DNA of 64,000 nt from Nansenia antarctica (Eukaryota > Chordata > Actinopteri > Argentiniformes > Microstomatidae). Numbering within the stretch: position 1 is the first letter of the stretch; each line of letters begins with the position of its first letter. The stretch is from NCBI GenBank assembly GCA_963989245.1, contig OZ022345.1, positions 24,371,196 to 24,435,195 on the forward strand. Reading direction: 5' to 3'. The position numbers and the translations under genes were made by a program. The notes beneath the pieces were generated by a model. The model had not been told where the DNA came from. It saw nothing but the letters and a program-made list of their open reading frames with translations, and made no database searches. Of the stretch, positions 19,563 to 31,639 are shown in pieces.

Positions 19563-21525
19563 CAAATGGCCTTTTTCCATCAGCAGCCCAGCCCAGCTCG
19601 GGTCGGGTCACTTTAGCCCACTTTAGCCCGCTTTTGAACAGTTCTGGTTTTCCATTATACACACAGACACAGACCCGGAGCTAGTAGGGGGAGAAGACGA
19701 TAGTAGGCGGAGTTACGCGTCATAACAGCGCGAGATGGCTACTGCCTGATTGTCTGCATGTTTGAATCATTTCTATTGGATTTTGTTCTGCACATATGTT
19801 GTTCTACACATAATCTTCAATCTCCGCGTTTATAGAGTGCTCCGGTGTCTTGCTGGTAGTCAAATATATGTATGTATATATACAGCATATGGATGTTACG
19901 TGCCTGTTACCTGCCGATTTCAGTTCAATGCTTCATTGAATGGAAAGTCCTATCTATTCCATTCAAAGTGTTTTAATAAAGTGGGTTAATAACTTCGGTT
20001 TACCGTGGGTTAGGATAACAATTCAAACGTGTCCAGATAGGGGAGAAGACATGGAATCCAAAACCATTCGAATGGAGTCGATCCTACTCTCCTATCACCG
20101 TCGACACAGCGCGGAGCGAATTCCCTGGTAAAACGATTCTCTGTCAACGAGAGTTGCGGTGCTGCACTCTCTCTATATATTTCGGGCTAAACTGTGCAGT
20201 GTAGCCGGCGTCCTGGTTCCTCCAGCAACCGGACACTTCCATAAATAACAACAAATATGTAATATGTAAATATGTATAATACCACGTTCATTGATAAAAT
20301 GATGAGGGAAATGCGATAAGAATTATGTCAAAATGCAGCACCATCATGCACAGATCAGCCTTAAAACATGTAACGTTAGATATATATCGTTATACAGGGA
20401 GCGATGTATTTCTACGGAAAGGCTGATAGATTGTAGAATCTTCTTGTCGGTAAAACGATGGAATCAATCTATTGAGGATTGTGATCTTAAATGCGTTGTC
20501 ATCTCATGATAGATTAGGTGCACAGCAATGACAGCATACACGATTTGACAAGGAAATAGAATGTTCAACACGGGTTGGAATCTCTGTACTTGATTTATAA
20601 AGACAGTCAGCGAATGGTTCATCAGCACAGTACCACAGCATCGGCATTCAACGACATCATTATACAGACAGGCTGATAGATACGAGTGCAGCGCTGTCTT
20701 GCTGGTGCGGGACTCCAATCTCCGCGTTTATAGATCGATATAAATAGATCAACATAATGCAGCACTATCATGCACAGATCAGCCTTAAAACATGTAACGT
20801 TAGATATATAACGGAGCGATGTATTTCTACGGAAAAGGCTGACTGACGCGGGCATTTGAATGGAATTCCGGGGTAGAAATATTCTCTGCCCCCGCTGTCA
20901 ACTGGACAAGCGGTGCTGCGAGCAGCAGCGGCCGGGTGAACTCCCGGTTCATCGAGTTTACGGTTAAAAGCATAACTTCTCAGGGTGTCAGCGCGGTGGT
21001 TAAGGGCTCAAAATGACCGTAGACAGATGGTGAAGTTAGCAAAGGAGTATTGTGTTTGTACCACCTCCACAGCCGGTGTTATTCACGGGCAAAGACGGTG
21101 CATAATAGCGATTTTTGTGTTATCCTTGTTGTAAATAAAAGTTCTATGATGCATTGAAATGACATTAAACTAAGATAATACGATGGTCAGCATAATTTTT
21201 CTAATCTTTATTAATAAGCTATTACAGAAACTCTAGTGACATTTTCCAAGAACGAATGTGGTATTTCAAGATGGCGGTTAGTTAAGAAATCTATGAACAT
21301 GGGATGACGATTTCCATTGACCAATCAACGGTGTGCAGCGTCACACGCAGCCTGGCAAAAAGATCCGGATCTGAAAATTTAGACCCTGGGGTCGATGTGG
21401 AGCTAAAGAAGCGACCCGACCCGACCTGACCCGACCCGGAACGACATATGGAAAAGGGGAAAAGAAGCGGGCCGGCCCGGGCTGGCCTGCTTTGGCGCTG
21501 TAATGGAAAAGCGGCAAAAGTAAGA
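19563..21525. mobile_element. Possible non-autonomous DNA transposon
   Basis: Imperfect inverted ends: GGCCTTTTTCCATCAGCAGC at about 19566, and the reverse complement GCCGCTTTTCCATTACAGCG at about 21495-21515. Both are followed inward by GGGTCGGGTC-type sequence. Inside, an approximately 90-bp segment with CATGCACAGATCAGCCTTAA is repeated directly (20340-20440 and 20760-20850), as is CAATCTCCGCGTTTATAGA (19820 and 20714). No transposase or target duplication was found. Confidence 0.35.
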
Positions 21526-21689
21526 GATGAGAACAAACCATGTGGGGAGCCCTGCAAAAAAAAAAATACAATGCATATCATACTATATGCACAGCAAAAG
21601 CTTTGTATGGACAAAGAGCCTATACATTAATCAAACAAATAGAAAAACTACGTTAAGCATATTTACAAATAGAACCAAACCACCTTTCA

Positions 21690-21815
21690 CTCTTGACAGA
21701 AATCTGGTACGGTTTCTCTCCTGTGTGTGTTCTCTGGCGTGTATTTAGGTTTCCTGTCTGCTTGAAACTCTTCCTGTGTGTGTTTGCTGATGGCCCTTCA
21801 GGGAATCTGCTCGAT
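21690..21815 (-). pseudogene. Eroded zinc fingers downstream of the stop
   Basis: Past the stop the minus strand still shows degenerate finger and linker sequence (repeats of the CAGGAGAGAAACC linker) with frame breaks. The array was once longer. Confidence 0.6.
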
Positions 21816-22795
21816 TTAGACAGGTTTCTCTCCTGTATGTATTCTCTGGTGTTTCTTTAGGTGAACTGCTTGACTGAAACTCTTCCCACACTCGGAGCAG
21901 TGGTATGGTTTCTCTCCTGTGTGTATTCTCTGATGCTTCTTCAGGTTTCCTGCTTGACTAAAACTCTCCCCACACTGGGAGCACTGGTAGGGTTTCTCTC
22001 CGGTGTGCATTCTCTGATGTCTTTTCAAATTTCCTGCATCAATGAAACTCTTCCCACACTGTGAGCAGTGGTATGGTTTATCTCCTGTGTGTATTCTCTG
22101 GTGCGTCTTCAGGTGTCCTGCATCAATGAAACTCTTCCTACACTGGGAGCACTGGTATGGTTTCTCTCCTGTGTGTATTCTCTGGTGCTTCTTCAGGTTT
22201 CCTGCTTGACTAAAACTCTTCCCACACTGGGAGCACTGGTATGGTTTCTCTCCTGTGTGTATTCTCTGGTGCTTCTTCAGGTCTCCTGCATCAATGGAAC
22301 TCTTCCCACACTGGGAGCACTGGTATGGTTTCTCTCCGGTGTGTATTCTCTGATGGGTCTTCAGGTTTCCTGCTTGACTAAAACTCTTCCCACACTGGGA
22401 GCACTGGTATGGTTTCTCTCCTGTGTGTATTCTCTGGTGCTTCTTCAGGTCTCCTGCATCAATGAAACTCTTCCCACACTGGGAGCACTGGTATGGTTTC
22501 TCTCCGGTGTGTATTCTCTGATGAATCTTCAGGTTTCCTGCTTCACTAAAACTCTTCCCACAATGGGAGCACTTGTATGGTTTCTCTCCTGTGTGTATTC
22601 TCTGATGCTTCTTCAGGTCTCCTGCTTTACTAAAACTATCTCCACACAGTGGGCAACGGTAGGTCTTCTCTCCTGTGTAAGTCTGTGGGTGTGTTTTATG
22701 GTAATTCTTCCGCCTTGAGCTCCTGTGTTGTTGATGGTTTCCTGATGTGGTGGAGCTGGGCTCGCTGTCTGAACCTGGGTTGGAGCTCTGCTGGT
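21816..22795 (-). CDS. C2H2 zinc-finger gene, final exon (ten fingers)
   Basis: A probable nuclear DNA-binding protein. The exon opens at a TTCTTACAG acceptor (AG at 22797-22796). It begins with a linker (QQSSNPGSDSEPSSTTSGNH) typical of fish zinc-finger genes, then ten consecutive fingers joined by HTGEKPY. The stop follows TGEKPV and ends at 21816. Fingers 3-6 alternate two helix types: Asp/Asp at recognition positions -1 and 3, and Gln/Asn. This points to expansion of a two-finger, 168-bp unit. Finger 5 has Ser for the conserved Phe (CGKSS). The exon starts with two bases of a split codon, which fits the donor phase of the acidic exon at 53706-53400. Joined, they give 429 codons including the stop. 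Confidence 0.8.
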
Positions 22796-22856
22796 CTGTA
22801 AGAATAGGAACATATACAGGGTTACATAGGCAAGTTTAACTTTAATATATACGTTT

Positions 22857-22925
22857 AGGCAAGGCAAGTTGATTTGTATAGCACATTTGATACAACAGGG
22901 GCAATTCAAAGCGCTTTACATACAG
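22857..22925 (-). repeat. LINE/SINE 3' tail fragment
   Basis: Copy of the 10387-10460 tail (GGCAAGGCAAGTTGATTTGT). It lies just upstream of the zinc-finger exon acceptor. Confidence 0.75.
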
Positions 22926-23382
22926 CATTAAAAAAAATACAGCAAGAGGAGGATAGTAACAACAACAAAAAATAGAGAGAGAAATTAAATAGATAAACAT
23001 TTAACAAGATAATAAACAATGAATAAAAAGATATAGATAAAAGTGTTCTCTATCTAAGTATGTCTCTCAGAGAGATAAACCTCTGCACCTTGTACAAGTA
23101 TCGTGCCCTGATACAGGATTAAGGTAGCAGATTATCACGGGTAGTGGCTGCATGTATGATGAAGAAGTAGTTGATTATCATTATTAAAAAACAATAGTCA
23201 TGAATATGCAAATATTCCGGGTGCGTGGAACGCTATTTCCATACACCCATTCACCCATGTGTCGCATTCGATTGGAACAACCCACCATTTGCATCCCACC
23301 CCTGTTAGATTCCCCTGGTCCTGGTAAACACGGGGATGTGTGTATTTTGATGTTAGCCCCCTGGGAAGTGAACCTATACATA

Positions 23383-23920
23383 CCTACATACCTATACTAT
23401 CTACATGCCTATACTATCTACATACCTATACTACCGTATTTTCCGGAGTATAAGTCGCACCGGAGTATAAGTCGCACCACTAAGAAATACGTCATGAAGA
23501 AAAAAATGCATATAAATCACACTGGACTATAAGTCCTACCTATACCTATACAATCTACATGCCTATACTATCTACATACCTATACTATCTACATACCTAT
23601 ACTATCTACATGCCTATATATACAATCTACATGCCTATACTATCTACATGCCTATACTATCTACATGCCTATACTATCTACATGCCTATACTATCTACAT
23701 ACCTATACTATCTACATGCCTATACTAGCTACATACCTATACTATCTACATACCTATACTATCTACATACCTATACTATCTACATACCTATACTATCTAC
23801 ATACCTATACTATCTACATGCCTATACTATCTACATGCCTATACTATCTACATACCTATACTATCTACATACCTATACTATCTATATACCTATACTATCT
23901 ACATACCTATACTATCTAGC
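23383..23920. repeat. 17-bp minisatellite
   Basis: More than twenty copies of a 17-base unit (CATACCTATACTATCTA, with a CATGCC variant). It is interrupted at 23434-23539 by an unrelated repeat. The plus strand reads as a Tyr/Leu/Thr repeat by chance of the period. Confidence 0.92.
23434..23539. repeat. MITE-like insertion in the minisatellite
   Basis: Contains CCGTATTTTCCGGAGTATAA, a duplicated GTATAAGTCGCACC and an inverted-looking GGACTATAAGTCCTACC. This motif is common at the ends of small vertebrate DNA transposons. Family not assigned. Confidence 0.45.
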
Positions 23921-24232
23921 GGAACAGGCTTACTTCCCGAACCTTGTTGACCCGACAACCTGTCATGTTGGAGCGGGGAGGTACCGGGGAAATCGTTTGA
24001 AACCCATGTCAGACACACACACGCACGCGCACGCACGCACACACACACTCAAGCTGCGAAAATACACTTGATTACATGATACTGTATAATAAATGGAATT
24101 TTATTAGTTCCATGTTGCATGGAAATTCGTTGACGATTACAGACAATCAAATGTAGGTTGTTGCAATTACTTTGCTGCGGTAGCTATAGCGTGCAACACT
24201 CAACTGGGAAAGCTACTGTACAGTCTCTCATT

Positions 24233-24603
24233 CATAATTGTCTGTACGGGGTTCGTATCCCGGCTCGCCAGATCCAGAATATGGCCGAGGCACACGGGAA
24301 GCGGCATATTGGCCGGCCGCTTCCGAGGGGGGGTATAGGAGTATTTCTGGACTAGGATCCGTCGCGCAACACCGCCCCCTGGGGTGCCGGAATAACGGTA
24401 CTGGGCTCGAGGAGCCAGTCAGCCTAGTCTGCCTGGCGCCCTCCTCTGGGACTGCCGGCCACGGGGTCGGGCGGCGGATCCAATGCAATAGGCAGGGGAT
24501 AATTGGATGCTAAATTGGGTTAAATTGGCTACCAAATTGGGTGAAAAAGGGATAAAATCTGAAAAACAAAATTAAAAAAAAAAAAAAACATAATTGTCTG
24601 TAC
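24233..24603 (+). repeat. 5'-truncated tRNA-derived SINE with 15-bp target duplications
   Basis: The body (24248-24588) begins GGGGTTCGTATCCCGGCTCG, a tRNA B-box-like stretch, so the A box is missing. It ends in a poly(A) tail. Perfect 15-base direct repeats CATAATTGTCTGTAC flank it (24233-24247 and 24589-24603), as produced by LINE-assisted retroposition. Confidence 0.8.
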
Positions 24604-24759
24604 ATAGACATACAATATCCTATCACTATTGCGTATGTAACTTGGGTAAACCCTGTTGTAGAAAGAGCTTTATAAAAGGTAGATTTAGAAAATGTAAGGA
24701 TACTGGGTGGTAGAACGCATCTAGGAAAAGTCATGAAAGGTGGTTCCTGAAAAGGTGAG

Positions 24760-24983
24760 TGTTATGTATGTAGACAATAACATCGATAATTCCCGATAAA
24801 GAATGGAGGCAGAGGCGGCGAAACACTTTGATTATATCCAGAGCTTTACTGAGCACATCGCAGGTATACAGGCATAGCATCACTTCCGCCTTCCTGCCTG
24901 GGCAACACTAGTTACCTATACGCTTTTTATCACTCCAACTACGGTGGTTCACATAGCTCAAAATTACACTTCAATACATAACA
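24760..24983 (-). repeat. 3' LTR of gypsy element 2
   Basis: 224 bp with a perfect 10-bp terminal inverted repeat TGTTATGTAT/ATACATAACA. Confidence 0.9.
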
Positions 24984-25041
24984 TATTCCTCCCCCCTTAA
25001 ATGATAATGTCCACATTAGCATCATACACATTAAATGTCAA

Positions 25042-26034
25042 CTAGGGAGAGATGGTAGACAGGGTTAGCACCAGGCGCTCAGGAGGTTTCCTGTCTCTTG
25101 GGGGATAGCGCCTCAGCACCGGAGAAGGGCTGGGTTCCAGCTCGATCACAGGGCATTCGATCACCGAGGGGTCTGGAGGTGCTGGCTCTACTGCAGGCGG
25201 CGAAGGTGTGGCCGCTGCAGGTACCGGCATGCTCAGGTGTGGTGTCAGCTCGTCCGTGAACGCGAATCCTGATGCCCCGGATGTGGGGCTGGTCACTCCT
25301 AGCTCTCTAGGCAACAACTGGTCCACGTGCCTACGCCATGTCTGATTGTCTTTGGTGTGAACATGATAGGAAACAGGTCCAGTCTTCCGGAGGACCGTGG
25401 CAGGGGTCCATTTCTCCTTAGTAGTGTAGTTGCGTGCGAGGACAGAGTCTCCAACATCAAACTGTCTGTCTTTAGACCGCTTAGCTCGCTGATTGACTTG
25501 TTCCTGCTGTTTCTCGTGGACTGATGTTTCCGTTGAGGTAGGTCGCAGCAGATCAAGACGTGTCCGAAGCTGCCTCTTCATTAGAAGGTAAGCTGGCGAG
25601 GTCCCAGTCGTTGCATGAGGGGTATTACGATACTTGAGTAGAAAAGTATCAAGGCGTTGCTTCAAGGGAGCCTCACTCTTGGATGCTTTGAGGGCATGTT
25701 TTACAGTTTGCACCATTCTCTCCGCCAATCCGTTGCTGGATGGATGGTATGGACTTGAAAGGATGTGCTTAATTCCATTGTTCTGTAGGAAGTCCTCCAT
25801 CTCTGTTGATACAAAAGATGGCCCATTATCAGTGACGATCTGCTCAGGGAGTCCAAATCGACCAAACATCTCCCTCAATATCTGAATGGTCTTCCCCGAG
25901 GTGATGGTGGACATGACAGCCACCTCAGGCCACTTTGAGTGTGCGTCCACGGCCACCAGCAGCATAGCTCCATCAACTGGTCCTGCAAAATCCAGATGAA
26001 CCCGTTGCCAGGGACACGCTGGCCAGTCCCAAGG
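25042..26034 (-). pseudogene. gypsy element 2 integrase, distal part
   Basis: From the transposon junction the frame reads LPWDWPACPWQRVHLDFAGP, then the integrase core with VDAHSKWPEV, TDNGPSFVS and SSNGLAERMVQTVKHAL. The C-terminal domain has DSVLARNYTT...GPVSYHVHT and ends with a proline-rich tail at 25042. Catalytic Asp, Asp and Glu motifs are present. It is separated from its N-terminal zinc-binding half by the 26035-27740 insertion; the frame matches once the insertion and one target duplication are disregarded. Confidence 0.85.
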
Positions 26035-27740
26035 CAGTGTTTCCTCTATATGCATTTATTCGTGGCGGGCCGCCACCAAAGAATTTCCTCCGCCACCATT
26101 GCCACAATGTTGCAATTAACCTCGTCGTTTGTGTTCGCACTGCAATCGAGACTGAATCTCTCAACAGGCGCGCGGCGCGAGGCGACGCGCTTTCAAAACT
26201 GGCTGCGTTCGTAAATTCACTCAGGAAATCCGATCAGCACTCGTGGAATGCCTCTCGTCCAATCAAATGACTCGGTTTCTCTATGACGTCGGGCCCAGTG
26301 TGCGCTCCAGCGCTCTCAGAGCGACTTTACGAACTCAACCTTACACTCATCTAGCTAGTTAGCTTAGCAGTCGTAGCTCAATGGAGTGAGAAGCAGAGTT
26401 GTTGCCTTGATGAAAACATATTCAGACTCCCCAGCTGTTCTACACGAGTTTATGACATGCAGCTGTATCGTGCGGTGGTAGTACTAAACCCTCGTTGTGT
26501 ATTGTTTGTTTTGCCGTGGAAATGAAACATTTATGAGTCTTACAACAACTCATGTGCGTGTAAAAAGCCGGTAAACGGATTTCTCTCTTCGCCCGTCGCC
26601 GGTGCCTTTAATCCCGTATCCTAATCGAAAATGCAACATCATCAGCGACGACTGTGGGTTATTGCATTTACTGCTGTTCTCTGGTTCATGTTCTTATACC
26701 AGTGCTCAGTATAGAGTATTTTAAATGAACATTCGTAATGTAGTCTAGTCGCTGATGTTCATGGTCAACTAAATCAGGCTATTTTGTGAAACAAATAATG
26801 TTCCCGAGCAGCCTCGCATCTAACGCTAGCTTCGAACTATTGATAGCATAAACGTTGGTAAATGTCACAAACGACACAGTATTGGCAGGGGAAAGAAGGG
26901 GAGTCGAATTTTTATTGACAACGGATTTACATGCTGGAAAAACATGCAGCTAAAATTCAGGGAACATTTGGACAATAAGAGACACAACGGAGCTGTGGTC
27001 GCGTGGTCTAATTACAGGGCAATATGCGCGGTGCAAAAATAATCTATTGCCTCTCAAATCATCACGAACAGAACGGCGGAGGTACGGGTAAGCAGGTCTC
27101 ATGTTGGTGTCATCAAAGGTAAGAGTTGGTTTTCTTTAACTCAACTGATGCATTACCTTGCTGTTGGTTGTTTACCGAATGCTCCATCTGACTGTCACAC
27201 TGTGATTTTACTTGTGTAAACAGTTAATAAGTAACGTTAGCCGGTTTTGTGCGTGTACTCTCATGTAGGCCTACTTCAGTGGTGTAGTCTAGTGTTTTCT
27301 AGTGGGTATACTGTGATTTTTCCCTCCCAGCCTCATATCGTTCATAAAAATACATCTGCGCTCCCTGTCTAACGTTATATCTAACATTACATGTTATAAG
27401 GTTATAAGGCTGATCTGTGCATGATAGTGCTGCATTTTGACATATTTCATGTCGCATCTCCCCCCTTTTGATGGTATATGACGCTATAGTCAGTCCCAAT
27501 GGTCCAAAAGTCAAGTGCTTCGTAACACAGACGGGGTGAATTTTATGAATGAAAGTGAAAGTTCTGTCACAAAACGCCGTTACGTATCCTCACACATGTT
27601 TAAGTGGGTATTGCGTGGGTAAAGTGAAATTACGTCTTTGTTTTGAGCGCGCGTGCGCGTTTTATGCGCGTGCACGCGAAGAAAAAAAGCGAATGAGGAC
27701 CCCCCCGCCACCAATGTCAAAAATCCTGGAGGAAACACTG
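26035..27740. mobile_element. CAGTGTTTCCTC-family hAT-like element, copy 1
   Basis: Inverted ends CAGTGTTTCCTC and GAGGAAACACTG, with 5-bp target duplications CAAGG (26030-26034 and 27741-27745). Left subterminal TGGCGGGCCGCC-type hairpin; right subterminal CCGCCACCA. At about 26900 a remnant reads RIFIDNGFTCWKNMQLKFRE, like the TTF-type zinc finger of some hAT transposases, but there is no intact transposase. A smaller MITE-like segment (GGCTGCGTTCGT at 26201 to about 26340) lies inside it. Confidence 0.85.
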
Positions 27741-30700
27741 CAAGGATGCAGCGGAGCCAGGCTTGGTGTGTTTCTGATGACTTGACATGATGGGCATGAT
27801 CTGGCTTTAGATTCAATGTCATAGTCTAGCCCAGGCCACCAGAAGTAACTGCGTGCAAGCTCTTTCATCCTGACGATGCCACAATGGCCTGAGTGTAGCT
27901 CTCTCAGGACTGGTTCTCTCAGCTTTGTCGGGATTATGACCCGCATGCCCCAGAGCAAGCATCCAGCCGTCACCGTCAACTCCTTCCCCCGCGAAAGGTA
28001 AGGCTGAAGATCCGGTGGTGCGTCAGGAACCTGTGACAGATCCCCTCTCATAACACGGTCAAACACCCTGGAGAGGATGGGGTCCCCCTTTGTTTCCTTC
28101 CTGACACGGTGAGCAGTCACCGGGGCACTCTCCACCATGTCAAAGTAGAAAATGGTTTGCTCCTTGCTCTTAGGGTGATCAGGAAGTGGAAGGCGTGACA
28201 AAGCATCCGCATTGGCGTGTGCCCCTGACCTCCGGTACTTAATGTCATAGTTGTGAGCACTGAGGAGCAGTGCCCAGCGCTGCATGCGGCTTGCTGCCAG
28301 GGTCGGTATCCCTGCATACGGACCCAAGATGGTTGTCAAAGGACGATGGTCGGTCAGCAGGGTGAACCTCCTTCCGAACAGGTAAGTGTGGAACTTTTAA
28401 ATTCCAAAGATAATGCTTAATGCTTCTTTCTCTATCTGTGGATAGTTCCTTTCTGCTGTGCTCAGCGTACGTGACGCAAACGCGATGGGTTTGTCTTCTC
28501 CAGTCGGTGTGATATGGGACACCACGGCGCCCACTCCATATGGCGACGCGTCACATGCGAGTTGGAGAGGCAAGGACGGGTCGAAGTGTGTTAACACCCT
28601 CTTGTCGGTCAATGCTGCTTTGGCTATGTTAAACGCTGCGTCACATTCTTTTGACCATGACCATGTTTTGCCCTCCCTCAGTAGTTCGTGCAACGGCTTT
28701 AGCCGCGTAGCCAGCTGTGGAATAAACTTGCCATAATAGTTTAGAAGCCCAAGAAAAGATCTCAACTGGCTCACATTCTCGGGAGCAGGAGCCTCTGAAA
28801 TGGCGGTCACTTTAGAGGGCGCTGTGTGGAGCCCGTCTGCATCGATGACATGGCCCAGGTATTCCACTGCTGCCTTGAAGAAGTCGCATTTTTCCTGGCG
28901 AACACGTAAGCCATATTCTTCAAGTCTTCCCAGAGTTTTATCCAGGTTCAGCAGATGTTCTTCATCATCCTTTCCAGTCACCAAGATATCATCCAGATAG
29001 CATTGCACACCAGAGAGACCACTCAGGACCTGATCCATGGCCCTCTGGAACACTGCCGGGGCGGAGGTGATGCCAAACGGCAGACGGTGATATCTAAAGA
29101 GACCCTTGTGGGTGGTGATGGTGAGGAGCTCCTGTGACTCTTTTTCAACATGCATCTGTAGGTAGGCCTGGTTCAGATCGATTTTACTGAATTTCTTACC
29201 ACCAGCCAACCCAGCAAACAGGTCCTCAATCACTGGAAGAGGGTATTGTTCAACAGTCAGCACCGGGTTAACAGTTACCTTGAAGTCACCACACAGGCGA
29301 ACTGATCCATCTCTCTTGATTACCGGGACCACGGGGGTGGCCCAGTCGTTGTATGGTACTGGCTCAATGACCCCAATCTTCACCAGCCTCTGTATATCAG
29401 CGTCGACCTTTGGCCTGAGTGCATAGGGAACAGTCCTGGCTTTCATAAAGCGTGGTTTGGAATCAGGTTTGACCTGCAGCTTGACTGTGATGCATTTCAT
29501 GCTCCCCAGCTCGTCTTTAAACACAGCTGCATGTCGCTTTAACACTGCTGATAGGCCGGTGGTATCTTCTGATACTGCATTCACCTTTCTCCAGTTCAGA
29601 CGCATCACCTCCAGCCATGGTCTGCCCATCAGTGCTGGATAGTCCCCTCTGACCACATAGATCGGAAGCCTGACTTTTTGTCCATTTATTTCAACTAGGA
29701 CCTTAGCCCTCCCAACCATGGGGACGGTTTCACCTGTGTATGTTTTTAGAATAAGCTTTGCCTGAGTCAATGGCATATGGTTCAGTTTTTTCTTGAACAG
29801 TGTCTCTGACATTAGTGATACAGCGGCTCCAGTATCGATTTCCATCGTAATGGGATGTCCTTCCAATAACGGGGTGACACTATAGGCTGCCGAGCCTCCT
29901 TTTACAGTTAACACCTTTATTGGTAACTCCTCTTCTGAGTCTGTTCCACTGCTGCTTGTCTGTCCCTGCTTAACACTGTGCAGTTTCTTCTTTGACCGCC
30001 AGTTGTCTGTGTTTGCCTTGTCTGACTTTTTCCTATCTTTAAAGGTGTCCTTTGTTGACTTCTCTCTCTTAGCTCTACAAACCCGCTCAATGTGTCCCCT
30101 CTTGTCACAGTGATGGCATAGGAGCTCCCTCGCCCAGCATTCTGATGACAGGTGATCACGTTTCCCACAACGATAACATTCCAGGGTACCCCCTCTCTGT
30201 CTATCATGTGTGGCTGCTACACCATGCACTCTTGAGGCAGCCCCTAGCTGCAGTGCTTCCCTGGCAGCTAGCTCCATTGATATTGCAATATCCACAGCTG
30301 TCTTAAATGTGAGGTGCTCCTCTGTGAGCAGGCGCTTCTGTATTGCCTCACTCCTTAATCCACACACAAGTCTGTCACGCAGAGTGTCACACCGTGATGT
30401 GCCAAACTGACAATGTTCAGTCAATTTCCTCAGTACTGCTACATATTGAGTAATGGATTCACCTTCCTCTTGATTCCTCTTGTGGAACCTGAAACGCTCT
30501 GCAATCACCAAAGGCTTTGGGCAAAAATGTCCATTTAACGTTGTCACAATGTCCTTGTAAGAATAGGCACCTGGCTTGTTTGGTTGGAGTAAGTCCCTTA
30601 GCAAGCCAAAGGTTTTAGCTCCTATTATACTGAGGAAGGTTGCCACCACCTTGTCATCTTTAATGCCATTAGCAATAACAAAAAACTCAAACCGTTCAGT

Positions 30701-30760
30701 GTAAGCATTCCAAGTCTCTAAAGTGTCATCAAACTGTCCAAATGCTCCAGTCATCGGCAT
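27741..30760 (-). pseudogene. gypsy element 2 gag-pol, one in-frame stop
   Basis: From ATG at 30760: a gag-like N-terminus (FDDTLETWNAYTERFEFF) and two CCHC zinc knuckles near residues 195-230 (CYRCGKRDHLSSEC, CHHCDKRGHIERVC). Then protease IDTGAAVSLM near 307, and RT with YLDDILVTG near 587. RNase H begins LACDASPYGVGAVV. A TAA at 28399-28397 interrupts RNase H, after which the same frame continues through RNase H (NADALSRL) and the integrase zinc finger (HSGHCG...CPSC) to the transposon insertion at 27740. A single stop plus one insertion implies recent inactivation. Confidence 0.88.
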
Positions 30761-30951
30761 TTTCCCACTTTAAGTAAGTCCGTTTCACTTACTTGTTTAC
30801 TCTCCTCCAATATGCGCAGTGTGAGTTTCTCTTTTCCCGAACTTCACAGCACGCACACCGCCCTGATCATGACTCCCGCCGGTGATAATTTGTAATCCAG
30901 GGGGAAACAAAACCGCCGCACAAGTTCGTCGATTCTCGTCGCCAATTGTTT

Positions 30952-31172
30952 TGTTATGTATGTAGACAATAACATCGATAATTCCCGATAAAGAATGGAG
31001 GCAGAGGCGGCGAAACACTTTGATTATATCCGGAGCTTTACTGAGCACATCGCAGGTATACAGGCATAGCATCACTTCCGCCTTCCTGCCTGGGCAACAC
31101 TAGTTACCTATACGCTTTTTATCACTCCAACTACGGTGGTTCACACTCAAAATTACACTTCAATACATAACA
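30952..31172 (-). repeat. 5' LTR of gypsy element 2
   Basis: 221 bp. Inside it on the minus strand follows AAACAATTGGCGACGAGAAT, the likely primer-binding region; the tRNA is not identified. Confidence 0.88.
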
Positions 31173-31379
31173 GTGAGTTTAATTATTTTTTTACTTACTA
31201 GGTCAAATGAGCCCACCCATGGCTGTTGTAGTGTTAATAATCTCATCTCCCTGGGGGAGTTCAAAGCTCTGATTAATTGTGTGACAGTAGAGTGCAGTAG
31301 AGTGCAGTAGAGTGCTAGTAGACAGTTAAAATGGATTTTCTATCATATGTATCTCTCGTCCCTTTTTATTATGTTTTAT

Positions 31380-31500
31380 TTTCCAATCGTGTAAACTTGT
31401 ACTTGAACTGGTGTGCTTTTGGCCAGGTCTTCCTCGAAAAAATTATTTTAATCTCAAGGGACCTTCTGAAATAAAGATTAAATGAATGAAAATGAATAAA
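31380..31500 (+). repeat. LINE-like 3' tail
   Basis: GGTCTTCCTCGAAAAAATTA then AATCTCAAGGGACCTTCTGA, followed by AATAAAGATTAAATGAATG: a degenerate fish LINE/SINE tail. Confidence 0.5.
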
Positions 31501-31604
31501 TATGCTAAGCCTGCCTGCGTGGTGCTAACATTATTAGCATAGTATATTTGTGCCAGCGTGGCAACATGGCATTCCTGTAATTTTAGCCCATGTTGCGTCG
31601 AAAG

Positions 31605-31607
<3 letters not shown>

Positions 31608-31639
<32 letters not shown>

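Larger units (their letters stand above)
24760..31172 (-). mobile_element. Ty3/gypsy LTR retrotransposon, interrupted
   Basis: LTRs of about 221-224 bp (24760-24983 and 30952-31172) with TGTTATGTAT...ATACATAACA ends. They differ by one substitution and a small indel. The target duplication GTGAG lies at 24755-24759 and 31173-31177. On the minus strand the polypurine tract AAGGGGGGAGGAATA (24998-24984) precedes the 3' LTR. The coding region has an in-frame TAA (28399-28397) and a 1706-bp transposon in integrase. It lies within the proposed zinc-finger intron. Confidence 0.93.

Noticed and set aside
22068..22718. Long plus-strand open frame of 216 codons with repeats
   Set aside because: It is the antisense shadow of the minus-strand C2H2 finger array; the 28-residue period equals one finger.
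23383..23920. Possible CRISPR-like array
   Set aside because: Units are contiguous 17-mers without unique spacers; the context is a vertebrate genome.
23559..24071. Plus-strand 170-codon Tyr/Leu repeat protein
   Set aside because: Translation of the 17-bp minisatellite.
24248..24588. Functional tRNA gene
   Set aside because: Only a B-box-like half is present, followed by a SINE body and poly(A) with target duplications.
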